Counted from the first letter of the stretch, positions 1 to 7,300 are shown. The stretch: 22,759 nucleotides of DNA from JAHDHW01 sp964551455 (GCA_964551455.1 CAZKDA010000061.1:1-22759); one strand, 5' to 3'. Program-made: numbers and translations. The notes: a model not told the origin generated them from the letters alone.

Positions 1-426
1 TCCCAGTTCCACCATAAAGTTCCTGAACATCGTAGAATCGGAATAATAGTATTCGTTCAAAGTCCTGTATGCTGCATAGCTGATGGCGATTTCTTTATTT
101 TTCAGGGTAAACTCGCTTTCAGGCCTTCTTTCCACATTTTCCAGATAAACCGGGATCGCTTTTTCGTCGTAGCGGGTCCAGGCGTCGAAAATCGAAACAA
201 AGATCAGCCCGAGGTACCTCGAAGTGATCGTTGGGCGTGGTCTGAACCATTCGGTATCGTTGGCAGTGGCATCCAGCGCTACTTCAGCCCAGCGGTAAGC
301 CATGTTGTTTTTGCCCAGCGGTTCATTTTCCTGGGTATTGGTTTTTTCGGACGATACAGGGTGGGTGTCATTACAGCCGAGTAACAGGAAGAATGCCAAG
401 AGCGGTGTTATTAGATATTTCATCAT
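1..426 (-). CDS. Lipoprotein related to vanadium-dependent haloperoxidases (partial, 3' end outside window)
   Basis: The first 142 codons are present; the gene runs off the window start. The ATGATG start at 426 follows an A/T-rich leader. The N-terminus is a lipoprotein signal: a hydrophobic stretch ending in LLLGC, with Cys17 as the likely lipidated residue, so the protein should be anchored in a membrane facing the periplasm or the surface. Residues 39-80 (NMAYRWAEVALDA, then RPRPTITSRYLGLIFVSIFD followed by AWTRYD) resemble the N-terminal helical part of the vanadium haloperoxidase/PAP2-like proteins of Bacteroidota. The vanadate-binding and catalytic residues lie in the missing C-terminal half, so activity cannot be judged. 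A weak terminator lies between it and the DoxX-like gene upstream, so it may have its own promoter or depend on read-through. The family call is by remembered similarity only. Confidence 0.62.
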   Translation of the reverse strand, partial: MMKYLITPLLAFFLLLGCNDTHPVSSEKTNTQENEPLGKNNMAYRWAEVALDATANDTEWFRPRPTITSRYLGLIFVSIFDAWTRYDEKAIPVYLENVERRPESEFTLKNKEIAISYAAYRTLNEYYYSDSTMFRNFMVELG

Positions 427-446
427 TTTTATTTATTTATAAAATT

Positions 447-480
447 AAAAAAACCTTCCGGTTAAGAGGTTTTTAAAAAA
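447..480 (-). terminator. Possible weak terminator between DoxX-like gene and haloperoxidase-like gene
   Basis: An 8-bp inverted repeat (449-456 AAAAACCT with 467-474 AGGTTTTT, loop of 10) is A/T-rich on both sides. Read on the minus strand, the second arm runs into further Ts. Only three G-C pairs are in the stem, so it is weak and could be leaky. Confidence 0.35.
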
Positions 481-508
481 AATTATGCCGGAAAAAGTAT
501 TTATCGTT

Positions 509-943
509 TTATCTGTGTTCAACAGCGGGTATTTTCTTTTTTACAGGGTATATGACAATCAACGCGCCAATGATGATCAGATTTTTCATAATATACTGCC
601 CCACCAGTGTCAATGAAAACGGAAATCCGTTGAATGAAATATCCGGGAAAAACAACAATGGTGTAAAAGTGAAAAACATGTGGATCAGTGTGATCAGGAT
701 GACGATCCTTTTTAAAGGAGCAAAGATGAACAAAAACCCTATCGCGATCTCCCAGACAGCCAGCATGATGATAGAAATTTTCGGGCCGATCAGCCCAAAG
801 GTAAGATAATGGATGGTATCAACGGCCAGGTTTTCGGCAGGGCTTAGTCCGGGGAAAAATTTCAGCATTCCAAACCACAGATATACGACCCCAATGCTGA
901 TTGCTAAGAATTTCATTCGTTTCGCCAGTTCATTTCGTCTCAT
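509..943 (-). CDS. DoxX-like small integral membrane protein
   Basis: This 144-residue protein has four predicted membrane helices, at about residues 10-30, 45-72, 77-100 and 113-134, with basic ends (MRRNELAKRMK at the start, VKKK near the end). The stretch YLWFGMLKFFPGLSPAE after the first helix half is characteristic of small DoxX/DUF417-like proteins of Bacteroidota. Members of this loose family sit in the inner membrane and have been tied to oxidative-stress or quinone-linked functions, but a substrate is not known here. The ATG at 943 is preceded by an A-rich leader. It lies between the barrel gene and the haloperoxidase-like lipoprotein on the same strand, about 110 bp after the first, with a strong terminator in that gap. 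A shared redox or halide theme is only an inference. Confidence 0.7.
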   Translation of the reverse strand: MRRNELAKRMKFLAISIGVVYLWFGMLKFFPGLSPAENLAVDTIHYLTFGLIGPKISIIMLAVWEIAIGFLFIFAPLKRIVILITLIHMFFTFTPLLFFPDISFNGFPFSLTLVGQYIMKNLIIIGALIVIYPVKKKIPAVEHR

Positions 944-1002
944 GGTTTTTGTTTTTTTCAGTAGTTTACAGAATCAATAGTCGCAGGGTAATTTCAAAGC
1001 TG

Positions 1003-1048
1003 AAAAAAAAAATTGAAAGCGCTGATCGGGATGAAAAGCGCTTTCAAT
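1003..1048 (-). terminator. Rho-independent terminator downstream of the outer-membrane barrel gene
   Basis: A perfect 12-bp inverted repeat (1012-1023 ATTGAAAGCGCT with 1037-1048 AGCGCTTTCAAT, loop of 13) begins 9 bp past the stop codon of the barrel gene. Read on the minus strand it is followed by a run of about ten Ts (A run at 1003-1012). Stem, loop and T-tract are all canonical. Confidence 0.85.
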
Positions 1049-1056
1049 CGCATTTT

Positions 1057-1994
1057 TTAATTCATATCATTTAAGTTGTCAAACTTCGGAACGTCCATTT
1101 TGTGAGATTTTCCGCCGATGCGGTATGCAAAACCCAAATTGATGAGATAGTTGGCAAAAGCAGCGTCGCCATGACGATAAGTGCCTGTCAATCTGGTTCT
1201 TTCTTTATCTTCAAAACTTTGTGTGCGGTTTCTGTAAACGGCCAGCGGCACGGTCAGGTTGAGCGATACATTTCCAAAATTGTAACCTACTCCCGGCTCA
1301 ACGGAAACGGCATAACCCGGACGGCGATATCCTGCGCTGCTGCCGATCAGGTCGGTTGACGGAACACCTTCGATCCTTCCACCGANNNNNNNNNNNNNNN
1401 NNNNNNNNNNNNNNNNNNNNNNNNNNNNNNNNNNNNNNNNNNNNNNNNNNNNNNNNNNNNNNNNNNNNNNNNNNNNNNNNNNNNNCCAAGCGCCAAAGCA
1501 TAATTAGCTTTGTGGCTTTTCTCAGGGTTGAACAACCAATATCCTGCGCTGAATCGGATGTCCGACAAACCAGACGCCGTGGTAGCGTGGCGCTCACCCA
1601 ATCCGTTTGGCGGATTGCCGCCATGTTCGTACATGGATGTTCTGTGGTGATAAACAAAAGGCAGGATCATGTTGGCGTACCAGCGGCTGGAAATACCGTA
1701 AGTGGCCGAGAAGTCCATAAAATAAGAGTTGTTGATCACTTCGGTACCTTGCTCAACTCGGTGGGTGTGTTCGTGGTCGCCGCTAAAATGGCGGAAAGAT
1801 TTGAAATAGCGAAAATTAGCGCCCACCAATAGATTTCCCTTGGGGATGATAGCGCCTTCGCCTACATTTCCGGAGCAGCCCGAAAGCCCTCGGATCGCTA
1901 CGCATCCTTGCGCTGAAAGATCAGCAATCGGAGAAAAGATAATCGCCAGGAGGATGAAAAAAGCAAGCTGTTTTGTAAAATTTGTCTGTTTCAT
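1057..1994 (-). CDS. Outer-membrane beta-barrel protein, transporter/phenol-MetA-like, interrupted by assembly gap
   Basis: The N-terminal part (1486-1994, from ATG at 1994) encodes a signal peptide (hydrophobic core about residues 8-28, ending LSAQ) and alternating beta-strand sequence such as LLVGANFRYFKSFRHF, YGISSRWYANMILPFVYHH and DIRFSAGYWLFNPEKS. The C-terminal part (1057-1385) is open in another nominal frame and encodes the matching end: GRIEGVPSTDLIGSS, GYAVSVEPGVGYNFGN, then NYLINLGFAYRIGG. The frame difference comes from the 100 Ns at 1386-1485, an arbitrary gap length, and not from a visible mutation. I recognise the style of outer-membrane 'transporter' proteins grouped near the MetA phenol-degradation family. 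Family members as I recall them are about 350-400 residues, so more than 100 nt is probably missing in the gap. The substrate is unknown. A clear terminator follows. Confidence 0.65.
1386..1485. other. Assembly gap (100 Ns)
   Basis: Exactly 100 consecutive Ns lie inside the barrel gene. The round number is the usual placeholder for a gap of unknown size. The reading frames on the two sides do not match across 100 bases, so the true gap differs from 100 nt or the join is wrong. Confidence 0.97.
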
Positions 1995-2373
1995 GGATTA
2001 ATTTATTTTTTAAAGTTTGAGTATTAAGGTATTAGAAAAAAGTATGCATGAGTTTCAAAAACAATTAGCGTTCAAAACTGAAATATTTTTGCTTGCTTTA
2101 AATTTGCCGAACCGAAAATGAATTCGGTCAGGATCATTTGAATATTGAAAATTGAAAAAAGGGGGTTTCGGGCTTGGGGGAGAGGGTAACTGGGAGAATT
2201 ATACTGTCAATTGGTCTCCAATTTGTATGATTTATTATTTAAAAACTGTGGAATTTTGTGAAATGCCTTTTTTTCAGGATAAAACGGCAATTTGAATTGA
2301 CGAAAAAAATACCCTTCTTTGATCCAGACACGACTTGTCGGTATCAAAGAATAAAAAACACATAAATTAAGAT
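1995..2373. other. Divergent intergenic region between barrel gene and LytTR regulator
   Basis: This 379-bp, A/T-rich region must hold the promoters of two divergent genes. I found no convincing TTTG...TAnnTTTG pair. The notable element is a perfect 9-bp inverted repeat 23 bp before the regulator start (annotated separately). No ORF or RNA gene was seen. Confidence 0.6.
2315..2351. promoter_or_regulatory. Inverted repeat in the leader of the LytTR regulator gene
   Basis: TTCTTTGAT (2315-2323) is mirrored by ATCAAAGAA (2343-2351) with a 19-bp spacer, ending 23 bp before the regulator ATG. It could be an operator, for example for autoregulation, or a stem in the 5' leader. It does not match a classical LytTR direct-repeat site that I can recognise. 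Confidence 0.3.
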
Positions 2374-3066
2374 ATGAAATTGAGATGCCTGGTCATTGAC
2401 GATGATCCTCTGATTTGCGATTTGATCCAACACTTTTGCTCTAAGGTCAGCACAGTGGAATATTGTATTACCTGTGAAAATGCACTGGATGGGTTGAACC
2501 TGTTGACGACACAGCCTTTTGATCTGCTGTTTCTGGATTACAACATGCCGGATATCGACGGAAAAAATCTTTTGGAAATGAAAAAAGACGATGCGTATAT
2601 CGTGATGATCACTTCACACGAAGCCTTCGCCGTCGAATCGTACAACTACCCGCAGATCGTCGATTTCATCGTGAAGCCCATATCTTTCGACCGTTTTTTC
2701 CGCGCAGTGCAACGCGTTGAAAAACTCATCATCCAAACCCGTTCAGCAAAGGAAATCCCGGAAACTCTTTTCGTGAAAGATGGCAACAAACTCGTTCAAA
2801 TCCACCTCAAACAACTCCTGTACGTCAAATCGGAATCGAATTACGTCATGCTTTTCCTGGAAGGCAGAAAGATCATGAGCCTGATCACCATGAAAGAACT
2901 GGAAGAAAAACTTCCCCCGAATTTTATCCGCATCCACAGATCTTATATCGTCAACCTGAAATACCTGGATTCTATCTCTCCGGAAGACATCAGCATACAG
3001 GGTACTACGATCCCCATCGGCTCAAAATACAAAACAGCCCTTAAAGACGCTGTAAACAAAGCCTGA
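2374..3066 (+). CDS. LytTR-family response regulator
   Basis: This 230-residue protein is a two-domain regulator of normal length. The receiver domain (about 1-120) has the acidic cluster D9-D11, the phospho-acceptor D55 in LLFLDYNMPD, the conserved Ser/Thr region (VMITSH) and K101 followed by proline. The C-terminal LytTR DNA-binding domain (about 130-228) shows LLYVKSESNYVMLFL, the FIRIHRSYIVNLKYLDSI motif and IPIGSKYK, all typical. Phosphorylation at D55 should promote binding to DNA repeats at target promoters. It faces the hybrid histidine kinase tail to tail, 101 bp apart. That kinase ends in a phosphotransfer domain that could pass phosphate to D55, making them a likely pair. The ATG at 2374 lies in an A-rich leader. 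Confidence 0.93.
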   Translation: MKLRCLVIDDDPLICDLIQHFCSKVSTVEYCITCENALDGLNLLTTQPFDLLFLDYNMPDIDGKNLLEMKKDDAYIVMITSHEAFAVESYNYPQIVDFIVKPISFDRFFRAVQRVEKLIIQTRSAKEIPETLFVKDGNKLVQIHLKQLLYVKSESNYVMLFLEGRKIMSLITMKELEEKLPPNFIRIHRSYIVNLKYLDSISPEDISIQGTTIPIGSKYKTALKDAVNKA

Positions 3067-3070
3067 GAAA

Positions 3071-3173
3071 GACGTTAGATTATAGATGCCAGACATCTGA
3101 CATCCCGACAGTGTCGGTGAAACTTGAAATCTGACTTCTGTTATCTGACTTCTGTCCTCTGTCCTCTCTAATA
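3071..3173. repeat. Period-7 degenerate short tandem repeat with central hairpin
   Basis: The gap between the convergent regulator and kinase can be read as heptamers: GACGTTA, GATTATA, GATGCCA, GACATCT, GACATCC, then a hairpin core CCGACAGTGTCGG (3106-3118) and a short spacer, then TCTGACT, TCTGTTA, TCTGACT, TCTGTCC, TCTGTCC, TCTCTAA. The second run reaches into the last codons of the kinase gene. It resembles the short tandemly repeated heptamers described in some bacterial genomes. The hairpin lacks a long T-tract, so terminator function is uncertain. Confidence 0.6.
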
Positions 3174-5837
3174 CTTCTGGATATAATGAATAATGTACCA
3201 CCTGTAAAAATCCATCATGCCTTTTATTTCCGTCGCCAGTTCCGCGTTGTCATTGCTTTCATTTTCAATTTCTTTTTGGGTGGAAGCCAGCTTCTCTTCA
3301 AAAATATTCAGCCGCAACCTCCTGACTGAAGTGATGAGTTTGTGTCCGATGGATGCAAAATGTTTTGTATCTCGTTCGAGGATCGCGTTTTCCAGTTCAT
3401 TGCTCATCGAAAGCCATTCTTCGAGGAGAAGGTCAAAAGCCTTTCGGATTTTCAATTCATCGTGGTCGTAATCTTCCAGGATCGATTTTGCATCGGGAAT
3501 GCCGTATTTCAACATAGAATAATCGAAGCAGATCTGCGAAAACAACACCCTTGCTTCCACTGGCTTTTGAAAAGTAGCCTTCACAAAATCAAAGACTTCT
3601 GTCGTTTTGTTGGAAACATCATAGCCGGAGGCCAGATAAAACAATCCATCGGGCTTTAATGACCTTCTCACCTCTTCGGCATAAGAAGTAATATTATCTT
3701 TTTTGAATAGGACATCGCTGATGATGATGTCGTATTTGACAGGTTCCAAGGTTGTTATTTTATCACAATCGGCTATGGTATCAAATTGCGAAACGTGGGG
3801 TTTGAAAATATGCTGGTAAGTTTCGACGATCTGGCGATCATCTTCTATCACGAGGAGATCGGCGCTGTGCAGCGCAGTTGCTGGCATCCGGTATTCTTGT
3901 AGTGAAGCTGCCTGATTTATCGTTTTGGTTTTCATGGAAAGTTCAAAATAGAAATGTGACCCTTCGCCAACTTTCGATTCCACCGACAATTCGGCATCGA
4001 ACAAAGCCAATAGCTGAACAATGATGGACAAGCCCAGTCCCGAACTGTCCATAAAACCCACCGGATGGTCGCCTCCCCTCGTGAAGTAGCGATTTTTTAT
4101 GCTGTTGATCTTTTCTTCGTCGATGCCGATACCATTGTCCAAAACCGAAAAGCGGATTTTATAATCTTCGTTTTTCTTTTCGAGGATCTCCAGTTCGATC
4201 TTCACCCAGCCTCCTTCGTTGTTAAACTTTATGGCGTTGACGATCAGGTTGTTCAAAATCTGCATCAGGCGGGTTTTATCGAAATACACATCGAGACTGT
4301 TGAGCGCAGGAGGGTAATTGAAAGAAATGTCAAGCCTTCGCGACAGGGCGTGAAAACGGTGGCTGTTGATGATCTCCCGGATAAATTCCGGGAGCGAAAA
4401 CCAGGTTTTTTTGATGGACAATTTCCCTTCGCTTAGTTTTTTAAAATCCAGGATGTCATTCACCAGTGACAACAAATTATTGGCACTCGACTTGAGCGCT
4501 CCGATGAATACTTCCTGGTGTTTCGCGGGCTGATTTTTTTCCAGCAAATACGTCATCCCCAATATCGAATGAAGCGGGTTTCGTATCTCATGGCTCATGT
4601 TTTCCAAAAATTCCTCTTTTTCCTTATTGGCCTTTTCGGCTACTTCTTTCGAATGTTTTAAAGATGCCAGGTTTTCCGAAATGGTTTTCGACATTTCTTC
4701 GAAGCTCTTGGCGAGGTGCCCGATCTCGTCGTTTCGTTGGATTGGCAGCTTCGCCGGCTCGATACTTTGCGGAAACGAGGTCATCATATCTGTGATCTCT
4801 TTCAGTTCCCTGGCTTGCTTTTTCATATAAAGAAAAGCGATAAAAAGAAACAGCATTCCAAGTCCCAAAACGATCAAAAGACTTCTTTTCCGCCATTGAT
4901 AAAAGGAAGCCAGCAACTGGTCTTTTTTTGCGCCGACGGCAGCATATAAAAAATAACCAGCCCGCGGATACTCCAGTGTCTTGAAAGCGTATAACTCTTT
5001 GTCCGTGTGTATGATCCTGGGAAGGACATCGGCGATCTCCCGGAGTTCAAAACCAAAGTCATCATAAAAAGCAGCTTTCTTTCCGTATTCGAAGGTGAAT
5101 GCTTTTTCGGGATCAAGATGGCTGATAAAATGTCCTTTGCCGTTGACCAGCTTCAGGTTGAACTGGCTGCCGGCCAGCACATTGAGCGCGCTGAAGAGGT
5201 TGCGCAGATCGGTGTTGATGACGATCATTCCAAACAATCCATTTTCTGTGTGGATGGGATAATTCAGCCGCAGGGTGGGCATTTTCGGATCGCTGATGCT
5301 GCCATATTCTTTATTCAGGTCGATAATGGAAAAGTGGATGCTGTCTTTTGGGATGTTGATCGTTTCGATGAAATAATCCATGTCGCCCTTGTGCTGCAAT
5401 TCATTTTCGGCGACCAGGAAGGTGCTGTCCCGGTTTCTTTCTGCGCGGATGATCTCCAGGCCGTTGTTAGACACTCCAATCAACCTGATCTGCGCATAAT
5501 CCGGCTTGCTGTTGAGCAGCGCCAGGTATTCGCGGGAGAGGTATTCTTTTTTCAACGGATCGCCGGTGTTCGACAAATAGTCCTGCAAATAAGGCGTTTG
5601 CGCCAGGTGAGTAATGTCGCGTTTGACGTCTTCGATGTAGGATTGAAATTTTAAATCGACGGATTCACCGGCATGTACCAGTTGTTGCTCTGCCGATAGG
5701 ATAATGTCTTCGGCGCTGTTTCGCAAAAGCAAATACCCCAAAATACCGAAACCCAGGAAAATGAGCAGGAAATATACCAGGGCATTTTTTGTAGCCAGTG
5801 ATATGAAATTCGGTTTATTTTGGTTGGAGGTTGTCAT
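3168..5837 (-). CDS. Hybrid sensor histidine kinase with extracytoplasmic sensor, receiver and Hpt domains
   Basis: This 889-residue inner-membrane kinase has a membrane helix at about 18-38, an extracytoplasmic sensor of about 280 residues (Cache-like; residues 170-240 read as PAS/Cache strands), a second helix at about 319-337, a HAMP-like linker (to about 395), and a HisKA domain with phospho-accepting H416 in the ENMSHEIRNP motif. The ATPase domain carries the N box (N530, N534), the DNGIGI box at D567 and the GLGLS box at 600-604. A receiver domain follows (acidic E665-D667, D708, K758), then an Hpt domain with H832 in GHKL. All four phosphorelay residues are present, so the kinase looks functional. 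The ligand is unknown. It converges on the LytTR regulator, its probable partner. The ATG at 5837 gives a short basic N-terminus before helix 1. Confidence 0.92.
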   Translation of the reverse strand: MTTSNQNKPNFISLATKNALVYFLLIFLGFGILGYLLLRNSAEDIILSAEQQLVHAGESVDLKFQSYIEDVKRDITHLAQTPYLQDYLSNTGDPLKKEYLSREYLALLNSKPDYAQIRLIGVSNNGLEIIRAERNRDSTFLVAENELQHKGDMDYFIETINIPKDSIHFSIIDLNKEYGSISDPKMPTLRLNYPIHTENGLFGMIVINTDLRNLFSALNVLAGSQFNLKLVNGKGHFISHLDPEKAFTFEYGKKAAFYDDFGFELREIADVLPRIIHTDKELYAFKTLEYPRAGYFLYAAVGAKKDQLLASFYQWRKRSLLIVLGLGMLFLFIAFLYMKKQARELKEITDMMTSFPQSIEPAKLPIQRNDEIGHLAKSFEEMSKTISENLASLKHSKEVAEKANKEKEEFLENMSHEIRNPLHSILGMTYLLEKNQPAKHQEVFIGALKSSANNLLSLVNDILDFKKLSEGKLSIKKTWFSLPEFIREIINSHRFHALSRRLDISFNYPPALNSLDVYFDKTRLMQILNNLIVNAIKFNNEGGWVKIELEILEKKNEDYKIRFSVLDNGIGIDEEKINSIKNRYFTRGGDHPVGFMDSSGLGLSIIVQLLALFDAELSVESKVGEGSHFYFELSMKTKTINQAASLQEYRMPATALHSADLLVIEDDRQIVETYQHIFKPHVSQFDTIADCDKITTLEPVKYDIIISDVLFKKDNITSYAEEVRRSLKPDGLFYLASGYDVSNKTTEVFDFVKATFQKPVEARVLFSQICFDYSMLKYGIPDAKSILEDYDHDELKIRKAFDLLLEEWLSMSNELENAILERDTKHFASIGHKLITSVRRLRLNIFEEKLASTQKEIENESNDNAELATEIKGMMDFYRWYIIHYIQKY

Positions 5838-5948
5838 TTTCTAAACATGATGAAACTGCTGCTTGTGATTACTTTGGCAAAGTTGGTAAAATTACATAAG
5901 GTAATGGTAGCTGCCGGAAATGTATTTTGATGGGATAAAGTGAAATTT

Positions 5949-5983
5949 AAGTTACGGGGTCACTTCAAGTGCCCCCGTAACTT
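5949..5983. repeat. Long imperfect palindrome / hairpin
   Basis: An 11-bp perfect inverted repeat, AAGTTACGGGG (5949-5959) and CCCCGTAACTT (5973-5983), encloses a second nested palindrome (CACTTCAAGTG at 5961-5971) after a single mismatched pair. As RNA it would form a stable hairpin. It has no T-tract, so a terminator is unlikely. It ends 3 bp before the ATG of a 54-codon ORF. Confidence 0.7.
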
Positions 5984-5986
5984 GAA

Positions 5987-6151
5987 ATGCCTGAAATTAA
6001 GAAAGTAAACGTGTCGATTATTTATGTTGAGGAACTTAGAGTTTCAAAGTGCCAGCCTGACATGCGTCGCAGGCAGGTCCTGAGTGCCTACGTGGTTTTT
6101 ATTGCTGAACAAGCGATTTTACGCAACCCGGAAATCGAAGTTGCGGCATAA
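5987..6151 (+). CDS. Doubtful 54-residue small ORF after a hairpin
   Basis: An ATG at 5987 opens 54 codons to TAA at 6149-6151. The product starts MPEIKKVNVSIIYVEELRV, has the basic stretch DMRRRQ and ends with a hydrophobic then acidic segment (AYVVFIAEQAILRNPEIEVA). I do not recognise it. The composition looks more protein-like than chance, but there is no visible ribosome-binding site: the space before the ATG is taken by a strong hairpin, which would hide the start if transcribed. It may be a small regulated peptide, the remnant of a lost gene, or a chance frame inside a repetitive element. Confidence 0.2.
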   Translation: MPEIKKVNVSIIYVEELRVSKCQPDMRRRQVLSAYVVFIAEQAILRNPEIEVAA

Positions 6152-6190
6152 AAAAAAAGCGAAGTCGCTCATCAAGAAAGCGCTTCGCTT
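6150..6190 (-). terminator. Rho-independent terminator, minus strand
   Basis: A perfect 8-bp stem, AAGCGAAG (6157-6164) with CTTCGCTT (6183-6190) and a loop of 18, is followed on the minus strand by nine Ts (A run 6150-6158). It lies about 36 bp past the stop codon of the minus-strand gene remnant, showing that a minus-strand transcript once ended here. Confidence 0.8.
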
Positions 6191-6226
6191 AAAAACTATC
6201 AGAATTATATGTACTTCTTTTGTTTT

Positions 6227-6505
6227 TCAGCTTTTATCTTTCGGAGAATGATCGGTGCGTCCGTCTTCATAAAGGCCCTGCAAACCCACCACTTTTTGGT
6301 TTTCTTTCAAAACTTTCAAACGAAAATATGGCGCTTCTTCGAACTTAAACAAATCTTCGGTGATCGCACCGAGTTGGTATTTTGCATTTCCATTGCAATG
6401 GAAAGGAGTGTGGATCGTTTCATATTTTTTTTTAGACAAACTTATACGAAAGTATTCGTAATAGCAAATCCAGGTAATGGCTTTGCGGCTCCGTTTATGG
6501 CACAA
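6227..6505 (-). pseudogene. 3' remnant of a minus-strand gene, resembling the tail of a serine hydrolase
   Basis: The minus-strand frame ending at 6227 codes for a convincing protein tail: FHCNGNAKYQLGAI, EDLFKFEEAPYFRLKVLKE and VVGLQGLYEDGRTDHSP. This pattern matches the C-terminal accessory domain often found behind serine hydrolase (beta-lactamase-like) or related domains in Bacteroidota. No catalytic domain lies upstream. The frame stays open past 6505 towards 6640, but that part reads as unstructured, Cys/Lys-rich sequence without a good start; the nearest start codon is a TTG at 6505. A strong terminator follows the stop. I read it as the end of a gene whose 5' part was deleted or replaced by the acetyltransferase region. 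The exact left edge of the homologous part, near 6440, is uncertain. Confidence 0.45.
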
Positions 6506-6643
6506 AAAAGTATTTTCATGGATAGTTTTAAAAGCTTGATGGCCTGTTAAAACGCTTTTGTCTATAATGAAAAAAAGTATTGGCAGAATGAAATCTGAAA
6601 TTTGTTTTGGTTGTAATTTGAATGAAAATGGAATTTTTGTCTT

Positions 6644-7174
6644 ATGCTTATACTCGAAACAGAACGGCTCGAACTTTTTACGCTTTCCCCGGCGGACGCG
6701 CCTTTTATTTACAGGTTATTGAACGACCCCGACTGGCTGCGGTTCATCGGCGACAGGAATATCAAAAACCCGGAAGACGCCAAAAGGTACATCGAACAAA
6801 AAATAATGCCCAGCTACCAGGCTTATGGTTTTGGATTTTATTTGGTAAAATTGCACGAAACTGATACCTCAATAGGCGTTTGCGGTTTGGTGAAGCGGGC
6901 ATTCATGGAGCATGTTGATATTGGTTTTGCTTTTCTGCCGGAGTTCCGGGGCAACGGTTATGCTTTCGAAGCCGCTTCAGCGGTGTTGGATTATGGAAAA
7001 AATGAATTGGAGATAAATCCCATAGTAGCCATCACAGCCCCTGAAAATGCGCGCTCAATAAAGCTGCTTGAAAAACTGGGTTTGAAGTTTTCAAAAATAA
7101 TCCCGTACGCTAACGAAGCCGTAATGTGCAGCCTGTATGTCCCAGAGGAATTTGGAAAGGATATGCTTCGATAA
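6644..7174 (+). CDS. GNAT-family N-acetyltransferase (RimJ/RimL type)
   Basis: This 176-residue cytoplasmic enzyme has the normal length of the Acetyltransf_3 group. It starts with the typical LETERLEL strand (residues 4-10), continues with LSPADAPFIYRLLNDPDWLRFIG, and has the acetyl-CoA pyrophosphate-binding loop as FRGNGYA (101-107) after strand IGFAFLP. The later ITAPENARSIKLLEKLGLKF segment (130-149) is the conserved C-terminal motif. It should move an acetyl group from acetyl-CoA to an amine of a protein N-terminus, aminoglycoside or metabolite; the substrate cannot be told. The ATG at 6644 was chosen because the family start is immediately before the LETERL strand. It lies 126 bp upstream of the CHAT gene, which has its own promoter-like boxes, so they need not be an operon. 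Confidence 0.9.
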   Translation: MLILETERLELFTLSPADAPFIYRLLNDPDWLRFIGDRNIKNPEDAKRYIEQKIMPSYQAYGFGFYLVKLHETDTSIGVCGLVKRAFMEHVDIGFAFLPEFRGNGYAFEAASAVLDYGKNELEINPIVAITAPENARSIKLLEKLGLKFSKIIPYANEAVMCSLYVPEEFGKDMLR

Positions 7175-7248
7175 ACTCCGCACAAGTTGGGTTGATGCAT
7201 CAGCAAATTAACAATTCCACAACTCAACAACCTATAAATCCTCCCGGA

Positions 7249-7279
7249 TTTCCAACAAATAAAAGAAACCTTATATTTG
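7249..7279 (+). promoter_or_regulatory. Candidate Bacteroidota promoter for the CHAT-TPR gene
   Basis: A perfect -7 box TATATTTG (7272-7279, consensus TAnnTTTG) is preceded after 19 bp by TTTC (7249-7252, one mismatch to TTTG). Transcription would start near 7286, giving a leader of about 15 nt before the ATG at 7301. This argues against the upstream TTG at 7277 as start codon, since it lies inside the promoter. Confidence 0.55.
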
Positions 7280-7300
7280 TTTCAACAAACCTTCAATACG

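Larger units (their letters stand above)
5838..6226. other. Intergenic region upstream of kinase with hairpin, doubtful small ORF and terminator
   Basis: This 389-bp region holds the kinase promoter region (no clear boxes found), a long hairpin (5949-5983), a doubtful 54-codon plus-strand ORF (5987-6151) and a minus-strand terminator (6150-6190), each annotated separately. Nothing else was recognised. Confidence 0.6.

Noticed and set aside
1298..1657. Minus-strand ORF spanning the N gap
   Set aside because: It overlaps the barrel gene in another frame and reads through Ns; the barrel frame has a signal peptide and beta-strand sequence.
3106..3118. CCGACAGTGTCGG as a Rho-independent terminator
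   Set aside because: The loop is only three bases with a five-pair stem and no T-tract follows on either strand.
5007..5654. Plus-strand ORF of 215 codons
   Set aside because: It lies entirely antisense to the kinase sensor domain, whose frame has clear domain logic.
6209..6550. Plus-strand ORF of 113 codons
   Set aside because: It is rich in Phe and Cys in an antisense-like way; the minus strand has the convincing protein tail and a terminator.
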